NCBI RefSeq assembly: GCF_000931445.1
Contig: NZ_CP010849.1
Span: forward strand, 744,001 to 808,000
Length of the DNA stretch: 64,000 nucleotides
Source of the DNA: Streptomyces cyaneogriseus subsp. noncyanogenus
Lineage (GTDB): Bacteria; Actinomycetota; Actinomycetes; Streptomycetales; Streptomycetaceae
Direction: 5' to 3'
Position 1 is the first letter of the stretch. Each line of letters starts with the position of its first letter. The notes under the pieces are model-generated. The model was not told the origin of the DNA. It ran no database searches and saw nothing but the letters and a program-made list of their open reading frames with translations. Below are positions 33,201 through 44,806 of this stretch, in pieces. The position numbers were made by a program, and so were the translations under genes.

Positions 33201-35541
33201 GGACGGTCTCCTCCAGCCGCACCCGTTCGCGCAGGTTGCGGTACCAGTACCCGGCGTCCAGGCGGTCCGCGTCCAGGCGGCCGCCGGTGACCGTGGAGTA
33301 GAAGGCCACGCCGGCGTCCCGCGCGGGGACGTCCGCGGCGGCCCGCAGGACCTCGTCGCGGATCTCCTCCACCTGCGCCGAGTGCGAGGCGTAGTCGATC
33401 GGGACGGTCCAGGCGCGTACGCCCCGGGCCTTGCACGCGGCCACGGCCTCGTGGACGGCCTCCACCGGCCCGGACACCACGACGGAGCGGGGTCCGTTGA
33501 CCGCGCCGATGGTCACCCCGTCGAAGTCGGCCTCCTCGGCCGGCAGGGCCAGCAGGGCCATCGCGCCGCGCCCGGAGAGCCGGGCGGTGATGACGCGGCT
33601 GCGTTCGGCCATCAGGCGCAGGGCGTCCGCCAGCGGCACGCTCCCCGCCGCGCAGGCGGCGGTGATCTCCCCCTGGGAGTGACCCACCACGGCGGACGGC
33701 GCGAGCCCGACCGACCGCCACACCTCGGCCAGCGACACCTGCACCGCGAAGAGCGCGGGCTGCATGACGTCCATGCGCTTCAGCGCGTCCTCGTCGCCGA
33801 GCACCTCGCGCAGCGACCAGTCGACCATGCCGTCCAGGAGCCGGGCGCACTCGTCCATGCGCGCGGCGAACACCGGCGACGTGTCCCACAGCTCCAGTGC
33901 CATCCCGGCCCACTGCGGCCCCTGCCCGGGGAAGGCCCACACCACGCCGGAGACGGAACCGGCCACCGCCTCGACCACGTGGGGCGAGGGCTCGCCCGCC
34001 GCCAGGGCGGCCAGTCCGGCGAGCAGTTCGTCACGGTCCGCGGCGACGACCACCCCGCGGTGCTCCATCGCGGTCCGGGTGGTCACGGTGGAGTACCCCA
34101 CGTCGGCCGGGCTCAGCCCGGCGTCGGAGGCCACCCGCTCCCGCAGTCGCCGGGCCTGGGCGCGCAGCGCCGCCTCGGTCCTGCCCGAGACGACCACCGG
34201 TACCGGGACCGGTGCCGCCGAAGGGGCCCCGGCGCGGTCCTCCGCCCCGGCGGCCGGGGCATCGGCGACGACGACATGGCAGTTGGTGCCGCCGACGCCG
34301 AAGGAGCTGACGCCCGCGAGCCGGGGGCCCTGCGGCCAGGGTCCGGTGGTGTCGTTCACCCGCAGCCGCAACCGCTCCATGGGGATGGCCGGGTGCGGCT
34401 CGGCGAAGTTCAGGCTCGCCGGGACGGCACCGTGCTTCAGGGAGAGCGCGACCTTGATCAGCCCGACGACGCCCGCGGCGCCGTCGAGGTGCCCGATGTT
34501 GGTCTTCACCGAGCCCACCAGCAGCGGCTGCCCGGCCGGCCGGTCCGCGCCCAGCACCGCTCCCAGGGCCGCCGCCTCGACGGGGTCGCCGGCCCTGGTG
34601 CCGGTGCCGTGGAGTTCGACGTAGCCGACCCGGGCCGGTTCCGTCCCGGCGCGGGCGTAGGCGTCGCGCAGCAGTTCCCGCTGCGCGTCCTCGTCGGGGA
34701 CGGTGAGGCCCTGGCCGCCGCCGTCGTTGTTCACCGCGCTGCCGAGCAGGAGGCAGTGGACCGGGTCGCCGTCCGCGACGGCGTCCGCCAGCCGCTTGAG
34801 GACGACCATGCCGCCGCCCTCGCCGCGCACGGTGCCGTTGGCGCGCGCGTCGAAGGTGTGGCAGCGGCCGTCGGGCGACAGCGCGCCCGCGCGGGCGAAG
34901 GCGAGCGTGCCGTCCGGGGTCAGGTTCAGGTGGACGCCGCCGGCCAGCGCCAGGCCGGTGGCGCCCGACAGCAGGGCCTCGCAGGCCAGGTGGACGGCGA
35001 CGAGGGAGGAGGACTGGGCCGCGTCCACGGTCAGGCTGGGCCCGCGCAGGCCGAGGTGGTAGGAGACGCGGTTGGCGATGACGCCCCTGCTCAGGCCGGC
35101 CATCGAGTGGTGCGACACGGCGTCGCCGCCGTGGCGGTGCACCAGCGCGGCGTAGTCGTCGCCGGTCGCCCCGAGGAAGACCGCGGCACCGCCGCCGCGC
35201 AGGGTGCGCGGCAGGATCCGGGCGTGCTCCAGCGCCGTCCAGCTCAGTTCGAGCGCCAGCCGCTGCCGCGGGTCCATCGCCTCGGCCTCGCGCGGCGAGA
35301 TGCCGAAGAAGGCGGGGTCGAAGTCGGCCACCCCGTCCAGGAAGCCGCCGCGCCGCAGCCCCGGTGGTTCCGGGCCGTCCGGTACGCCGTCCGGGTCCCA
35401 GCGCCCGGCCGGCACCTCGGTGATGGCGTCCACGCCGACGCGCAGCAGGCGCCAGAAGGCGTCGATGCCGTCGGCTCCCGGAACCCGGCAGGACATGCCG
35501 ACGACCGCGATCGCGCGCTCGCCGGGTCGGCTGGTGGCCAT
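27250..35541 (-). CDS. Type I PKS: KSQ loading module plus one cis-AT extension module
   Basis: A 2763-residue protein with order KSQ-AT-ACP-KS-AT-DH-KR-ACP and an acidic C-terminal docking tail. The first KS has AQSSSL, with Gln at about residue 176 in place of the active Cys; this defines loading KSQ domains that decarboxylate an AT-loaded malonyl unit to make the starter. Both ATs show GHSQGE and YASH, the methylmalonyl signature, so the starter is predicted to be propionyl. The extension KS (Cys about 1171), DH ([17 protein letters not shown]) and KR (LDD, Tyr about 2476) look active, giving a 2-methyl-2-enoyl unit. The start at 35541 has AGGAGAG upstream; an alternative ATG at 35586 overlaps the gene B stop (ATGA) and adds 15 residues. 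A TTA leucine codon lies at residue 828 (33060-33058), suggesting bldA dependence. The C-terminus should dock with the coiled coil of gene D. Confidence 0.95.
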
Positions 35542-35582
35542 GGCTCGTGTTCTCTCCTGCCGGTGCTGGTGCGGGCGGCCCG

Positions 35583-38500
35583 TCATGCGGTCTCGTCCGT
35601 GCTCGTGCGGGCGGTGCGCGCCCGCAGCCGGGCCAGGTCGGCGCCGGGGTCGGCCGCGATCTCCGCCAGCAGCCGCTCGTAGGCGCGGGCCATGCGGGTG
35701 GCCGTCTCCCCGGTGAACAGGTCGGTGCTGTACTCCAGGTGGCCCAGCAGGCCGGAGTCCGTCTCCCGCACCGTCAGGTTGAGGTCGTACTTGGCGGGTC
35801 CCGGGTCGGCGTCCACCGGGGCGATGTCGAGGCCGTCGCCGGTGCCGCCGGTGCCGTCGCCGCCGTCCGCCGTGAGGCGCGGCATCGGCACCAGGTTGAA
35901 CATCACCTGGAACAGCGGGGAGTGCGCCGGATCGGGGTACGGCACCAGCTCCCGGACCAGATCGGCGAAGGGCAGGTCCTTGTGCTCGTGTGCCTCGGCG
36001 GTGACCTGCCTGGTCTGGGCGAGCAGATCGGTGAAGCCGCGCTCGGCGGTCACGTCCAGCCGGATCACCACCGTGTTGACGAAGTAGCCGACGAGCTGTT
36101 CCAGCTCGGCCTTGGGCCGGTTGGTGACGGGGGTGCCGATGGCGAGTTCGCGGTCGTCGCAGTGGCCGCCCACCAGGACGGCGAACGCCGACAGCAGGGT
36201 CATGTACAGCGTGCCGCCGCTGTCCTGGCCGAGCTCGCGCAGCCGGGCGAGGACGGGCAGGGGCACGTCGAGGCCGACCTTGGCGCCCCGGTAGGACTGC
36301 ACCGGGCCTCTGGGACGGTCGGTGCGCAGCGCCGCGCGGGCGGGCAGCCCGTCCAGTCGCCGCCGCCAGTAGGCCCGCTGGCGGTCGAGCTCCGCCTCGC
36401 CGATCACCTGGCGCTGCCAGCGGGCGTAGTCGGCGTAGCGCAGCGGTACGGGCGGCAGCTCCGCCTCCGTTCCGCGGAGCAGGGCCCGGTACAGGGCCAT
36501 GAGTTCCGGCAGCACGATGGTCAGCGACCACCCGTCGAAGACGCCCCAGGGCCGGGTCAGGACGAAGACGTGCTCGTCGTCCGCCACCGGGACCAGGTGG
36601 ACGCGGACCATGTGGCGGTCCTCCGGTGCGAACGGGCGGGTCCGCTCCTGCCGGAGCCACTGCGCCAGCGCGTCGTCGCCGGTCACCGGCGCGGGCACGT
36701 GCAGCTCGAGGTCGCAGTCGGCGTGCACGCGCTGGGTGACGGTGCCGTCGCGGCGGACGTAGCCGGTGCGCAGCACGGGGTGCCGTTCGGCGAGGGCCCG
36801 GACGGCGCGGGCGAAGGCGTCGCGGTCCAGCCGGCCCGTGAGCCGGTAGGCGAGCTGGGCGTTGTCGTAGGAGTTCTCCAGGTGCTGGGGGTGGTTGAGG
36901 AACCACAGGTCCCGCTGTTGCAGGGAGAGCGGCGCCTCCTCCCCGTCGCGGGTCGGCACGGCGGGCAGCAGCGGTACGTCTTCCGCACCGGCCGGTTCCT
37001 TGTCGATCTCGGCGGCCATCTCCGCGACGGTGGCGCCGGTGAGGATGAGCTGGAGCGGCAGTTCCCGGCCCGTTTCCTGTCGCACCCGCAGGTTGAGCCG
37101 GACGGCGAGCAGGGAGTGCCCGCCCAGGGCGATGAAGCTGTCCTGGACGCCGACCCGGCCGAGTCCGAGCATCTCGGCGAGGACGCGGCACAGGATCCGC
37201 TCGGTCCCGGTGCGCGGGGCGACGTACTCCTCCTTGGCCAGGGCGTCCTCGTCGGGGGCGGGCAGCGCCCGCTTGTCGACCTTCCCGTTGGGGGTGACGG
37301 GGAGTTCCTCCAGGAGGACGAAGACGCCGGGGACCATGTAGTCGGGCAGCCGGGCGGACAGGTGCTCCTTCAGCGTCCGGGCCATCGACGGCCCCAGGTC
37401 GCCGATGCGGGGGAAGTTCGCCAGGTGGGCCGCGCGGTAGGGGGCGCGGGCCCGCACCGGGGGCAGGTCGCCCTTGCCGAGGACCAGGTCCAGGGCGTCG
37501 GGCCGGTCCTGCGACCAGGTCGCCGCCACCCGGTAGCCGAGCGTTTCGGCGTGGCGCAGTACGGCTTCGAGCTCCCGTGTCTCCTGCGCGTCCCGCGCGG
37601 TCAGACGGCCGTTGCCGGGCAGCGGGTCCACCTCGTGGGAGGGCGACCAGCGGGCGAGTCCGTCGCTGATCCGCACGTCGTCGGCGACGCGGGGGTTGCG
37701 CAGGCCGCTGACGCCGAAGCGGTCGGGGGTGCCGGCGTCCAGCAGCTCGCGCAGCGCCTTCGGTGTGCCTGCTTCCAGCCAGGGCAGGGGCTCGGCGGTG
37801 GTGGCGGCCTTCTTGGTGAGGATCACGTCGTAGCGGTAGGCCAGCATCTCGTTGTCGCCCACGCCCCGCTTGACCACGAGGTCGACGGCGCCGAGTTCGG
37901 GGAACAGCTCGGGCAGGCGGGTGAAGTAGGTCGGGCTGAGCAGCAGTTCGCTCTCCTGCCGGCGCCGGCGCCGCACCCGCGCGGCGAGCTCTCCGGCCGT
38001 CGTCCGGGCTCCGGCGCGGCTGCGTTCGACCGCGCCGAGGTGGGCCGGCAGCAGGTCCAGGTTGCGGACGTCGCCGATGAGGACGCGGCCGCCGTCCTCC
38101 AGCAGCGGCAGCATCCGGGTGAGGGCCTCCTCCAGGTAGACCCGGTTCGGGAAGTACTGCGCGACCGAGTTGAGGACGATCGTGTCGAAGCCGCCTTCGG
38201 GCAGGTCCGCCACCGACAGGGCGTCGCCCTGTTCCAGGGTCACGTGCGTCCAGCCCCGCTCGGCGACGCCGCGGCGGACGTCGGCGAGCGCGGAGGGCGA
38301 CAGGTCGAGCGCGTGGACGGAGGCGCAGGCCGGCGCGTACCGGAAGAGCAGCAGCCCGGTGCCGCAGCCGATCTCCAGCAGGCGCCTGGGGCGCAGTTCC
38401 TCGATGTGCCGGACGGTGCCGTCGATCCACTCGCGCATGTCGGACTCGGGGATGGGTTCGCCGGTGTAGCTGCTGTCCCAGCCGGTCAGGTTGAGGTCGT

Positions 38501-41500
38501 CGGGGACGTCCTCGCCCTGGGAGCCGGCGTACTGGTCCTCGAAGACGCGCTGCCACTGGTCGAGGAGGTGGGCGTTCTGTTCCCGGGCCGCGGAGTCGAA
38601 CCACTGCGGTGTGGGGTGCACGTAGGCCACCAGCGCGCGGCTGTCGCCGGAGGCGCGTGCCAGGACGACTCCGTGGGCCACCGCGTCGTGCTGGGCGAGG
38701 GTGGACTCGATCTCGCCCAGTTCGATCCGGAAACCACGGATCTTGACCTGGTCGTCGTTGCGGCCCACATACTCCAGCGACCCGTCCGGCAACTGCCGCA
38801 CCAGATCACCACTGCGATACATCCGCGCCCCCTCCTGTCCGCAGAACGGATCCGGAAGAAAACGCTCCCTCGACAGCTCCGCACGGTTCAGATAACCGCG
38901 CGCCACACCCTCTCCACCCACATACAACTCACCCACCGCACCGACCGGCACCGGCCCACCACGACCGTCCAGCACATACACCCGAAGATCCGGAATACGC
39001 ACACCGATCGGACTCGCCGAACCCTCCAGATCACCCCACGACAACTCCCGATACGTCACATGCACCGTCGTCTCGGTGATCCCGTACATGTTCACCAACC
39101 GCGTGCCCCGGTTCACCCCACGCCGCATCCACGGCTTCAACGCCGCCACATCCAGCGCCTCACCACCGAACACCACCACCCGCAGCCGATGCGCCGCACC
39201 CTCCTCACCCTGCGCCGCGATCAACTGCCGGAACGCACTCGGCGTCTGATTCAGAACCGTCACACCCGACGCACACAACAACTCATAGAACTCACGCGGG
39301 TTGCGCGACACCGCCTGCGGCACCACCACCAGCCGCCCACCATGCAGCAACGCACCCCAGATCTCCCACACCGAGAAATCGAAGGCGAACGAATGGAACA
39401 ACGTCCACACATCATCCGCCCCGAACCCGAACCACCCCTCGGTGGCCGTGAACAACCGCGTCACATTACGGTGCTCGACCATCACACCCTTCGGCGTCCC
39501 CGTCGAACCCGACGTATAAATCACATACGCCAGATCACCCGACGACGACCCCACCACACCCGACAGATCCTCCCCCGGCAGATCCGCCCACACACCCGCA
39601 TCCGCCCGCACATCCACCACCGGCACACCAGCAGGATCCAACCCCTCCGGAACCCCACCGTCCACCAACAGCACCCGCGGCCCGCTGTCCCGCAACACAT
39701 GATCCAACCGCTCCACCGGCACCGCCGGATCGAGCGGCACATACGCCCCACCCGCCTTCAACACCGCCAGCAGAGCCACCACCATGTGCTCACTACGCGG
39801 CACACACACCGCCACCAGCACATCACGCCCCACACCCAACCCACGCAAGTGACCCGCCAGCCGATTCGCCCGCGCGTTCAACTCCCCGTACGACAGCGAC
39901 CGGCCCTCACACTCCACCGCCACCGCACCCGGCCGCGCCGCCGCCACCTCCTCGAACCACTCATGCACACACCGACCCCCACCCGCCACAACCGCAGGCC
40001 GCTCGTTCCACTCCACCAGCACCCGCCGGCGCTCCGCCTCGGGCAGGACGGCGATGCCGAGGGCCGGGGTGGTCGCGCCGTCGTCGGCGGCGAGGGCGGT
40101 GACGATGCCGGTCAGCGCGGTCTCGACGTAGTCGGCGACCGCCTCGCAGGCCACGGCGTCGTCGACCCGGAGGTCCAGGGAGAGTTCGCCGCCGAAGTCG
40201 TCGAGGGAGACCGTCAGCGGGTAGTTGATGGCGTCGGTCTCCGCCAGCCAGTGGATCCCCGTCTCCTCCAGGGAGGGGGCGTCCTGGCCGTGGCGCGGTT
40301 CGAAGTGGCGGAAGTTGATCACCGAGCTGAACAGGGGGGTGTCGCCCTCCAGGCCGCTGCACCGCTGGGCCAGGCTCAGCGGGCTCTGCTCGCGGGCGAT
40401 CAGGCCCCGCAGTGCGCCGTCGACCTCCCTGACCAGCTCCTGGACGGTCTTGCCGGCCAGCCGGACCCTGAGGGGGAGGGTGTTGATGAAGTTGCCGAGC
40501 ATCCGCTCCACTCCGGGCACACCTTGCAGCCGCCCGGAGAGCACGGTGCCGAAGACCACGTCGTCGCTGCCGCTCGCCGCCGCCGCGACGCAGGCCCACG
40601 CGGCGTGGAAGAGGCAGGCCGGGCTGATGCCCAGGCGCCGGGCCTGGGCGCGCAGCTCGCCGGTGAGGCCGGCGGGCAGGGCGCGCCGCAGGTGGGGGTA
40701 TGCGTGGCCGTCGCCGCGTACGTTGGTCAGCCCGAAGGGCGTGGTGGACTCGGTGACGTCGCCGAGGGCGGCGCGGAAGTAGGTCTCCGCGTCGTCCGTC
40801 GCCGTCTGGTGCAGGGTCTGGCCGACGAAGTCCCGGTAGGGCGGGGCGGGGGCCAGCAGTTCGGTGCGGCCGGCCATGTGGACCGCGAGCTCCTCCAGCA
40901 CCAGCCGCAGCGTGCTGGCGTCCTCGATGAGGTGGTGGGCGCTGAGCAGGAGGTAGCGCCGCTCGGAGTCCGGGGCCTCGGCGATCAGCAGCCTCAGCAG
41001 GGGAGCCTCGTCGACCTTCATCCGCCGGGGCCGGGCCAGCAGGGCGCGGGCCTGCTCCTCGGCGTCCCGGCCGCGGTCCAGACGCGTGCGTTCCACCACC
41101 AGGCGGGCGGTGCGGTGGACGACCTGCACGGGTTCGGGCAGGTCCTTGGTGAGCACGGCGGTGCGCAGGACGTCGTGCCGGTCGATCAGCGCCTGCAGCG
41201 CCTCGGTGAACCGTGTGCACACGGTCTCGTCGTCGGCGGCCAGGAGGATGGAGACGAGGTACGGGTCGCTGTCCGGGTCGAGCAGGTGGTGGAAGAGGAT
41301 GCCCTCCTGCGCCGAGGCCAGCGGGTAGACGTCCTGGACGTTGGGCGCGCCGCCGGGGACGGTGGCCACCACGGCGTCGATCCGGTCCTGGTCGAGGTCG
41401 ATCAGGGGGAGCATCGCCGGGGTGATGCGCTCGCAGCCGGCGGGGATCAGGTTGGGCGGCGCCTCGTAGGCCGGGCCCCTCGCGCCGCCGTCGATCTCGG

Positions 41501-44500
41501 CGGCCAGCCGTGCCAGGGTCGGGCTGCTGAACACGCTGCGCACCGGGACGTCGAAGCCGCGTTCCTTCAGCCGGGCCACGAGGACCGTGATGAGCAGGGA
41601 GTGTCCGCCCATCTGGAAGAAGTTGTCCTCCGCGCCGATCCGCGTCTCGTCGAAGCCGAGCAGTTCGGCCCAGACGGCGGCCAGCGCCCGCTCGGTGGCG
41701 GTGCTGGGGGCGACGTAGGCGCGCTGTGCGTAGGCGTCGATGCCGGGGGCCGGCAGGGCTCTGCGGTCCAGCTTGCCGTTGGCGGTCAGCGGCAGGCCGT
41801 CCAGGGTGACGAAGGCGCTGGGGACCATGTAGTCCGGGAGGGTGCGGCCGGCGTGCCGGGCTAGCTCGGCGCGCAGGTCACCCGCCGTGTGTCCGTCCTC
41901 CGGGACCAGATAGGCCACCAGCCGCTTGTCCCCGGGCCGGTCCTCGCGGGCGACGACCACGCAGGAGCGCACCGCGTCGTGCTGGGCGAGGGTGGACTCG
42001 ATCTCGCCCAGTTCGATCCGGAAACCACGGATCTTGACCTGGTCGTCGTTGCGGCCCACATACTCCAGCGACCCGTCCGGCAACTGCCGCACCAGATCAC
42101 CACTGCGATACATCCGCGCCCCCTCCTGTCCGCAGAACGGATCCGGAAGAAAACGCTCCCTCGACAGCTCCGCACGGTTCAGATAACCGCGCGCCACACC
42201 CTCTCCACCCACATACAACTCACCCACCGCACCGACCGGCACCGGCCCACCACGACCGTCCAGCACATACACCCGAAGATCCGGAATACGCACACCGATC
42301 GGACTCGCCGAACCCTCCAGATCACCCCACGACAACTCCCGATACGTCACATGCACCGTCGTCTCGGTGATCCCGTACATGTTCACCAACCGCGTGCCCC
42401 GGTTCACCCCACGCCGCATCCACGGCTTCAACGCCGCCACATCCAGCGCCTCACCACCGAACACCACCACCCGCAGCCGATGCGCCGCACCCTCCTCACC
42501 CTGCGCCGCGATCAACTGCCGGAACGCACTCGGCGTCTGATTCAGAACCGTCACACCCGACGCACACAACAACTCATAGAACTCACGCGGGTTGCGCGAC
42601 ACCGCCTGCGGCACCACCACCAGCCGCCCACCATGCAGCAACGCACCCCAGATCTCCCACACCGAGAAATCGAAGGCGAACGAATGGAACAACGTCCACA
42701 CATCATCCGCCCCGAACCCGAACCACCCCTCGGTGGCCGTGAACAACCGCGTCACATTACGGTGCTCGACCATCACACCCTTCGGCGTCCCCGTCGAACC
42801 CGACGTATAAATCACATACGCCAGATCACCCGACGACGACCCCACCACACCCGACAGATCCTCCCCCGGCAGATCCGCCCACACACCCGCATCCGCCCGC
42901 ACATCCACCACCGGCACACCAGCAGGATCCAACCCCTCCGGAACCCCACCGTCCACCAACAGCACCCGCGGCCCGCTGTCCCGCAACACATGATCCAACC
43001 GCTCCACCGGCACCGCCGGATCGAGCGGCACATACGCCCCACCCGCCTTCAACACCGCCAGCAGAGCCACCACCATGTGCTCACTACGCGGCACACACAC
43101 CGCCACCAGCACATCACGCCCCACACCCAACCCACGCAAGTGACCCGCCAGCCGATTCGCCCGCGCGTTCAACTCCCCGTACGACAACGACCGGCCCTCA
43201 CACTCCACCGCCACCGCACCCGGCCGCGCCGCCGCCACCTCCTCGAACCACTCATGCACACACCGACCCCCACCCGCCACAACCGCAGGCCGCTCGTTCC
43301 ACTCCACCAGCACCCGCCGGCGCTCCGCCTCGGGGAGCAGGGGCAGCAGGGAGACCCGCTCCTCGGGGTCGGCGGCGACGGAGGCGAGCAGCGTGGTGTA
43401 GTGGCCGACGAAGCGCTGTATGGTCTCCCGGTCGTACAGGTCGGTGTTGTATTCGACGGTGCCGGCGAGTCCCTCCGGCGTCTCACGGAGGTCGAGGGTG
43501 AGGTCGAACTTGGTGGTGTCGACGTCGAACTCGACGGGGAGCACCTCCAGTTCTCCCAGCCGGTCCTCCCGGCCAGTGCGGGCCTCCTGGAGCACGAACA
43601 TCGTCTGGAAGACGGGCGAGTGGGCGAGGCTGCGCTCCGCTTGCAGGGCGTCCACCACGGCCTCGAAGGGCACGTCCTGGTGGTCGTACGCCTCCAGCGC
43701 GGTCTTGCGCACCTGGGTGAGCAGTTCGCAGAAGGCCGGGTCGTCGGAGAGGTCGGTGCGCATCACCAGGGTGTTGGCGAAGAAGCCGATGAGGCCCTCC
43801 ACCTCGCTGCGGCCGCGGTTGGCCACCACCGTGCCGACGGCGATGTCGGTCTGCTGGGTGCAGCGGTGCAGCACGACGGTGTAGGCGGCGAGGAGGGTCA
43901 TGTACAGCGTGGCGTCGTACCGCGCGCCGACGGTGCGCAGCCGCTCCAGCAGATCGGCCGGGCAGCGGAACACCTCGCGGGCGCCGTGGTACGTCTTGAC
44001 CGCCGGGCGCTCCCGGTCCGCGGGCAGCGTCAGCCGCGGGTCGACCCCGGTGAGCTGCTTCTTCCAGTAGCCGAGCTGGCGTTCCTGCACACCGTCGGCG
44101 AGCCACTGGCGCTGCCAGAGCGCGTAGTCCGGGTACTGGACGGGCAGCGGCTCCAGCGGGGAGGGCCGCCCGGCGCAGTACGCCTCGTAGAGGGCGACGA
44201 GGTCGCCGAAGAGGACACCGACCGACCAGCCGTCCGACACGCCGTGGTGCATCGTCACCAGCAGCACGTGCTCCTGGTCGGAGGCGCGCAGCAGCCTGGC
44301 GCGGAACAGCGGGCCGCGCTCCAGGTCGAACGGGGTGGCCGCCTCGCCCGCGCAGATCACCGGCAGGTCCGCCGGGTCGGCCAGCTCCTCCAGGCGGACC
44401 TCGATGTCCCGGCCGTCACCGACGTGCTGGTAGGGGACGCCGTCGTGGTCGGCGAAGCGGGTGCGCAGCGCCTCGTGCCGCTGCACCACCGCTTCGAGGG

Positions 44501-44792
44501 CCCGCACCAGGGCGGTGCGGTCCAGGTGTCCGCGCAGCCGCACGGCCGCCGGGATGTTGTAGGCGGCGCTCGCTCCGTCGAGCTGGGCGAGGAACCACAG
44601 CCGCTGCTGGGTGAAGGACAACGGGACCGGTTCGTCCGCCGTCCGGGGCGGGGGCGCCATGACGTCGAGTGCGGAGAGGTCGACGCCTTCCTTCCTGAGC
44701 AGCGCGAACAGGGCGCGCCGGCGCTTGGCGGACAGGGACCGGACCTTGTGGGCCAAGGCCGCCCGCTCGTGGTCGTGAGGAATGGTGCCCAT
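35583..44792 (-). CDS. NRPS: C-A(Thr)-PCP-C-A(Thr)-NMT-PCP-C
   Basis: A 3069-residue protein starting at the ATG at 44792, 14 bp after gene A, with AAGGGGA upstream. C1 (about 48-480) has an intact HHGVSDG. A1 is followed by PCP1 (Ser about 1068). C2 (about 1130-1570) has HHLIEDA, a D-A variant of HHxxxDG. A2 carries an N-methyltransferase (LEIGCGTG, about 2060-2400) inserted between the A8 and A9-A10 regions. PCP2 is at about 2560. C3 (about 2610-3040) reads RPWGVFDGW where HHxxxDG is expected. Pocket residues in both A domains read D-F-W-N-V-G-M-V-H-K, one residue from the known threonine code, so the predicted product is Thr followed by N-methyl-Thr. The two A cores are almost identical in DNA. 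Ending on a C domain with no further A or PCP suggests a release, dehydration or docking role for C3. This is probably the last enzyme of the assembly line. Confidence 0.94.
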   Translation of the reverse strand: MGTIPHDHERAALAHKVRSLSAKRRRALFALLRKEGVDLSALDVMAPPPRTADEPVPLSFTQQRLWFLAQLDGASAAYNIPAAVRLRGHLDRTALVRALEAVVQRHEALRTRFADHDGVPYQHVGDGRDIEVRLEELADPADLPVICAGEAATPFDLERGPLFRARLLRASDQEHVLLVTMHHGVSDGWSVGVLFGDLVALYEAYCAGRPSPLEPLPVQYPDYALWQRQWLADGVQERQLGYWKKQLTGVDPRLTLPADRERPAVKTYHGAREVFRCPADLLERLRTVGARYDATLYMTLLAAYTVVLHRCTQQTDIAVGTVVANRGRSEVEGLIGFFANTLVMRTDLSDDPAFCELLTQVRKTALEAYDHQDVPFEAVVDALQAERSLAHSPVFQTMFVLQEARTGREDRLGELEVLPVEFDVDTTKFDLTLDLRETPEGLAGTVEYNTDLYDRETIQRFVGHYTTLLASVAADPEERVSLLPLLPEAERRRVLVEWNERPAVVAGGGRCVHEWFEEVAAARPGAVAVECEGRSLSYGELNARANRLAGHLRGLGVGRDVLVAVCVPRSEHMVVALLAVLKAGGAYVPLDPAVPVERLDHVLRDSGPRVLLVDGGVPEGLDPAGVPVVDVRADAGVWADLPGEDLSGVVGSSSGDLAYVIYTSGSTGTPKGVMVEHRNVTRLFTATEGWFGFGADDVWTLFHSFAFDFSVWEIWGALLHGGRLVVVPQAVSRNPREFYELLCASGVTVLNQTPSAFRQLIAAQGEEGAAHRLRVVVFGGEALDVAALKPWMRRGVNRGTRLVNMYGITETTVHVTYRELSWGDLEGSASPIGVRIPDLRVYVLDGRGGPVPVGAVGELYVGGEGVARGYLNRAELSRERFLPDPFCGQEGARMYRSGDLVRQLPDGSLEYVGRNDDQVKIRGFRIELGEIESTLAQHDAVRSCVVVAREDRPGDKRLVAYLVPEDGHTAGDLRAELARHAGRTLPDYMVPSAFVTLDGLPLTANGKLDRRALPAPGIDAYAQRAYVAPSTATERALAAVWAELLGFDETRIGAEDNFFQMGGHSLLITVLVARLKERGFDVPVRSVFSSPTLARLAAEIDGGARGPAYEAPPNLIPAGCERITPAMLPLIDLDQDRIDAVVATVPGGAPNVQDVYPLASAQEGILFHHLLDPDSDPYLVSILLAADDETVCTRFTEALQALIDRHDVLRTAVLTKDLPEPVQVVHRTARLVVERTRLDRGRDAEEQARALLARPRRMKVDEAPLLRLLIAEAPDSERRYLLLSAHHLIEDASTLRLVLEELAVHMAGRTELLAPAPPYRDFVGQTLHQTATDDAETYFRAALGDVTESTTPFGLTNVRGDGHAYPHLRRALPAGLTGELRAQARRLGISPACLFHAAWACVAAAASGSDDVVFGTVLSGRLQGVPGVERMLGNFINTLPLRVRLAGKTVQELVREVDGALRGLIAREQSPLSLAQRCSGLEGDTPLFSSVINFRHFEPRHGQDAPSLEETGIHWLAETDAINYPLTVSLDDFGGELSLDLRVDDAVACEAVADYVETALTGIVTALAADDGATTPALGIAVLPEAERRRVLVEWNERPAVVAGGGRCVHEWFEEVAAARPGAVAVECEGRSLSYGELNARANRLAGHLRGLGVGRDVLVAVCVPRSEHMVVALLAVLKAGGAYVPLDPAVPVERLDHVLRDSGPRVLLVDGGVPEGLDPAGVPVVDVRADAGVWADLPGEDLSGVVGSSSGDLAYVIYTSGSTGTPKGVMVEHRNVTRLFTATEGWFGFGADDVWTLFHSFAFDFSVWEIWGALLHGGRLVVVPQAVSRNPREFYELLCASGVTVLNQTPSAFRQLIAAQGEEGAAHRLRVVVFGGEALDVAALKPWMRRGVNRGTRLVNMYGITETTVHVTYRELSWGDLEGSASPIGVRIPDLRVYVLDGRGGPVPVGAVGELYVGGEGVARGYLNRAELSRERFLPDPFCGQEGARMYRSGDLVRQLPDGSLEYVGRNDDQVKIRGFRIELGEIESTLAQHDAVAHGVVLARASGDSRALVAYVHPTPQWFDSAAREQNAHLLDQWQRVFEDQYAGSQGEDVPDDLNLTGWDSSYTGEPIPESDMREWIDGTVRHIEELRPRRLLEIGCGTGLLLFRYAPACASVHALDLSPSALADVRRGVAERGWTHVTLEQGDALSVADLPEGGFDTIVLNSVAQYFPNRVYLEEALTRMLPLLEDGGRVLIGDVRNLDLLPAHLGAVERSRAGARTTAGELAARVRRRRRQESELLLSPTYFTRLPELFPELGAVDLVVKRGVGDNEMLAYRYDVILTKKAATTAEPLPWLEAGTPKALRELLDAGTPDRFGVSGLRNPRVADDVRISDGLARWSPSHEVDPLPGNGRLTARDAQETRELEAVLRHAETLGYRVAATWSQDRPDALDLVLGKGDLPPVRARAPYRAAHLANFPRIGDLGPSMARTLKEHLSARLPDYMVPGVFVLLEELPVTPNGKVDKRALPAPDEDALAKEEYVAPRTGTERILCRVLAEMLGLGRVGVQDSFIALGGHSLLAVRLNLRVRQETGRELPLQLILTGATVAEMAAEIDKEPAGAEDVPLLPAVPTRDGEEAPLSLQQRDLWFLNHPQHLENSYDNAQLAYRLTGRLDRDAFARAVRALAERHPVLRTGYVRRDGTVTQRVHADCDLELHVPAPVTGDDALAQWLRQERTRPFAPEDRHMVRVHLVPVADDEHVFVLTRPWGVFDGWSLTIVLPELMALYRALLRGTEAELPPVPLRYADYARWQRQVIGEAELDRQRAYWRRRLDGLPARAALRTDRPRGPVQSYRGAKVGLDVPLPVLARLRELGQDSGGTLYMTLLSAFAVLVGGHCDDRELAIGTPVTNRPKAELEQLVGYFVNTVVIRLDVTAERGFTDLLAQTRQVTAEAHEHKDLPFADLVRELVPYPDPAHSPLFQVMFNLVPMPRLTADGGDGTGGTGDGLDIAPVDADPGPAKYDLNLTVRETDSGLLGHLEYSTDLFTGETATRMARAYERLLAEIAADPGADLARLRARTARTSTDETA
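38680..40043 (-). repeat. 1364-bp adenylation-core repeat, copy in A2
   Basis: This block matches 41971-43334 at an offset of exactly 3291 bp; I found one mismatch (G at 39896 against A at 43187). It runs from the C-A linker (VLVEWNERP) to the A8 region ([10 protein letters not shown]), that is, the substrate-selecting core of the domain. Sequence on both sides diverges at once. Third codon positions inside the block use far more T and G on the coding strand than the flanks, pointing to recent replacement or gene conversion. Confidence 0.95.
41971..43334 (-). repeat. 1364-bp adenylation-core repeat, copy in A1
   Basis: This is the second copy of the near-identical adenylation core, here in A1. 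It carries the same threonine-type pocket. Outside the block the two modules differ: a C-type upstream context and PCP1 here, C2 and an embedded N-methyltransferase in the other copy. The block is longer than a single 454 read, which matters for trust in the assembly. Confidence 0.95.
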
Positions 44793-44806
44793 CGTCGTCC
44801 CCTTGC

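Noticed and set aside
38680..43334. The near-identical A cores as a pure assembly duplication
   Set aside because: The flanks differ completely (PCP1/C2 against N-methyltransferase/PCP2) and one base differs between copies, so two real modules exist. A swap of flanks remains possible and is noted in the finding.
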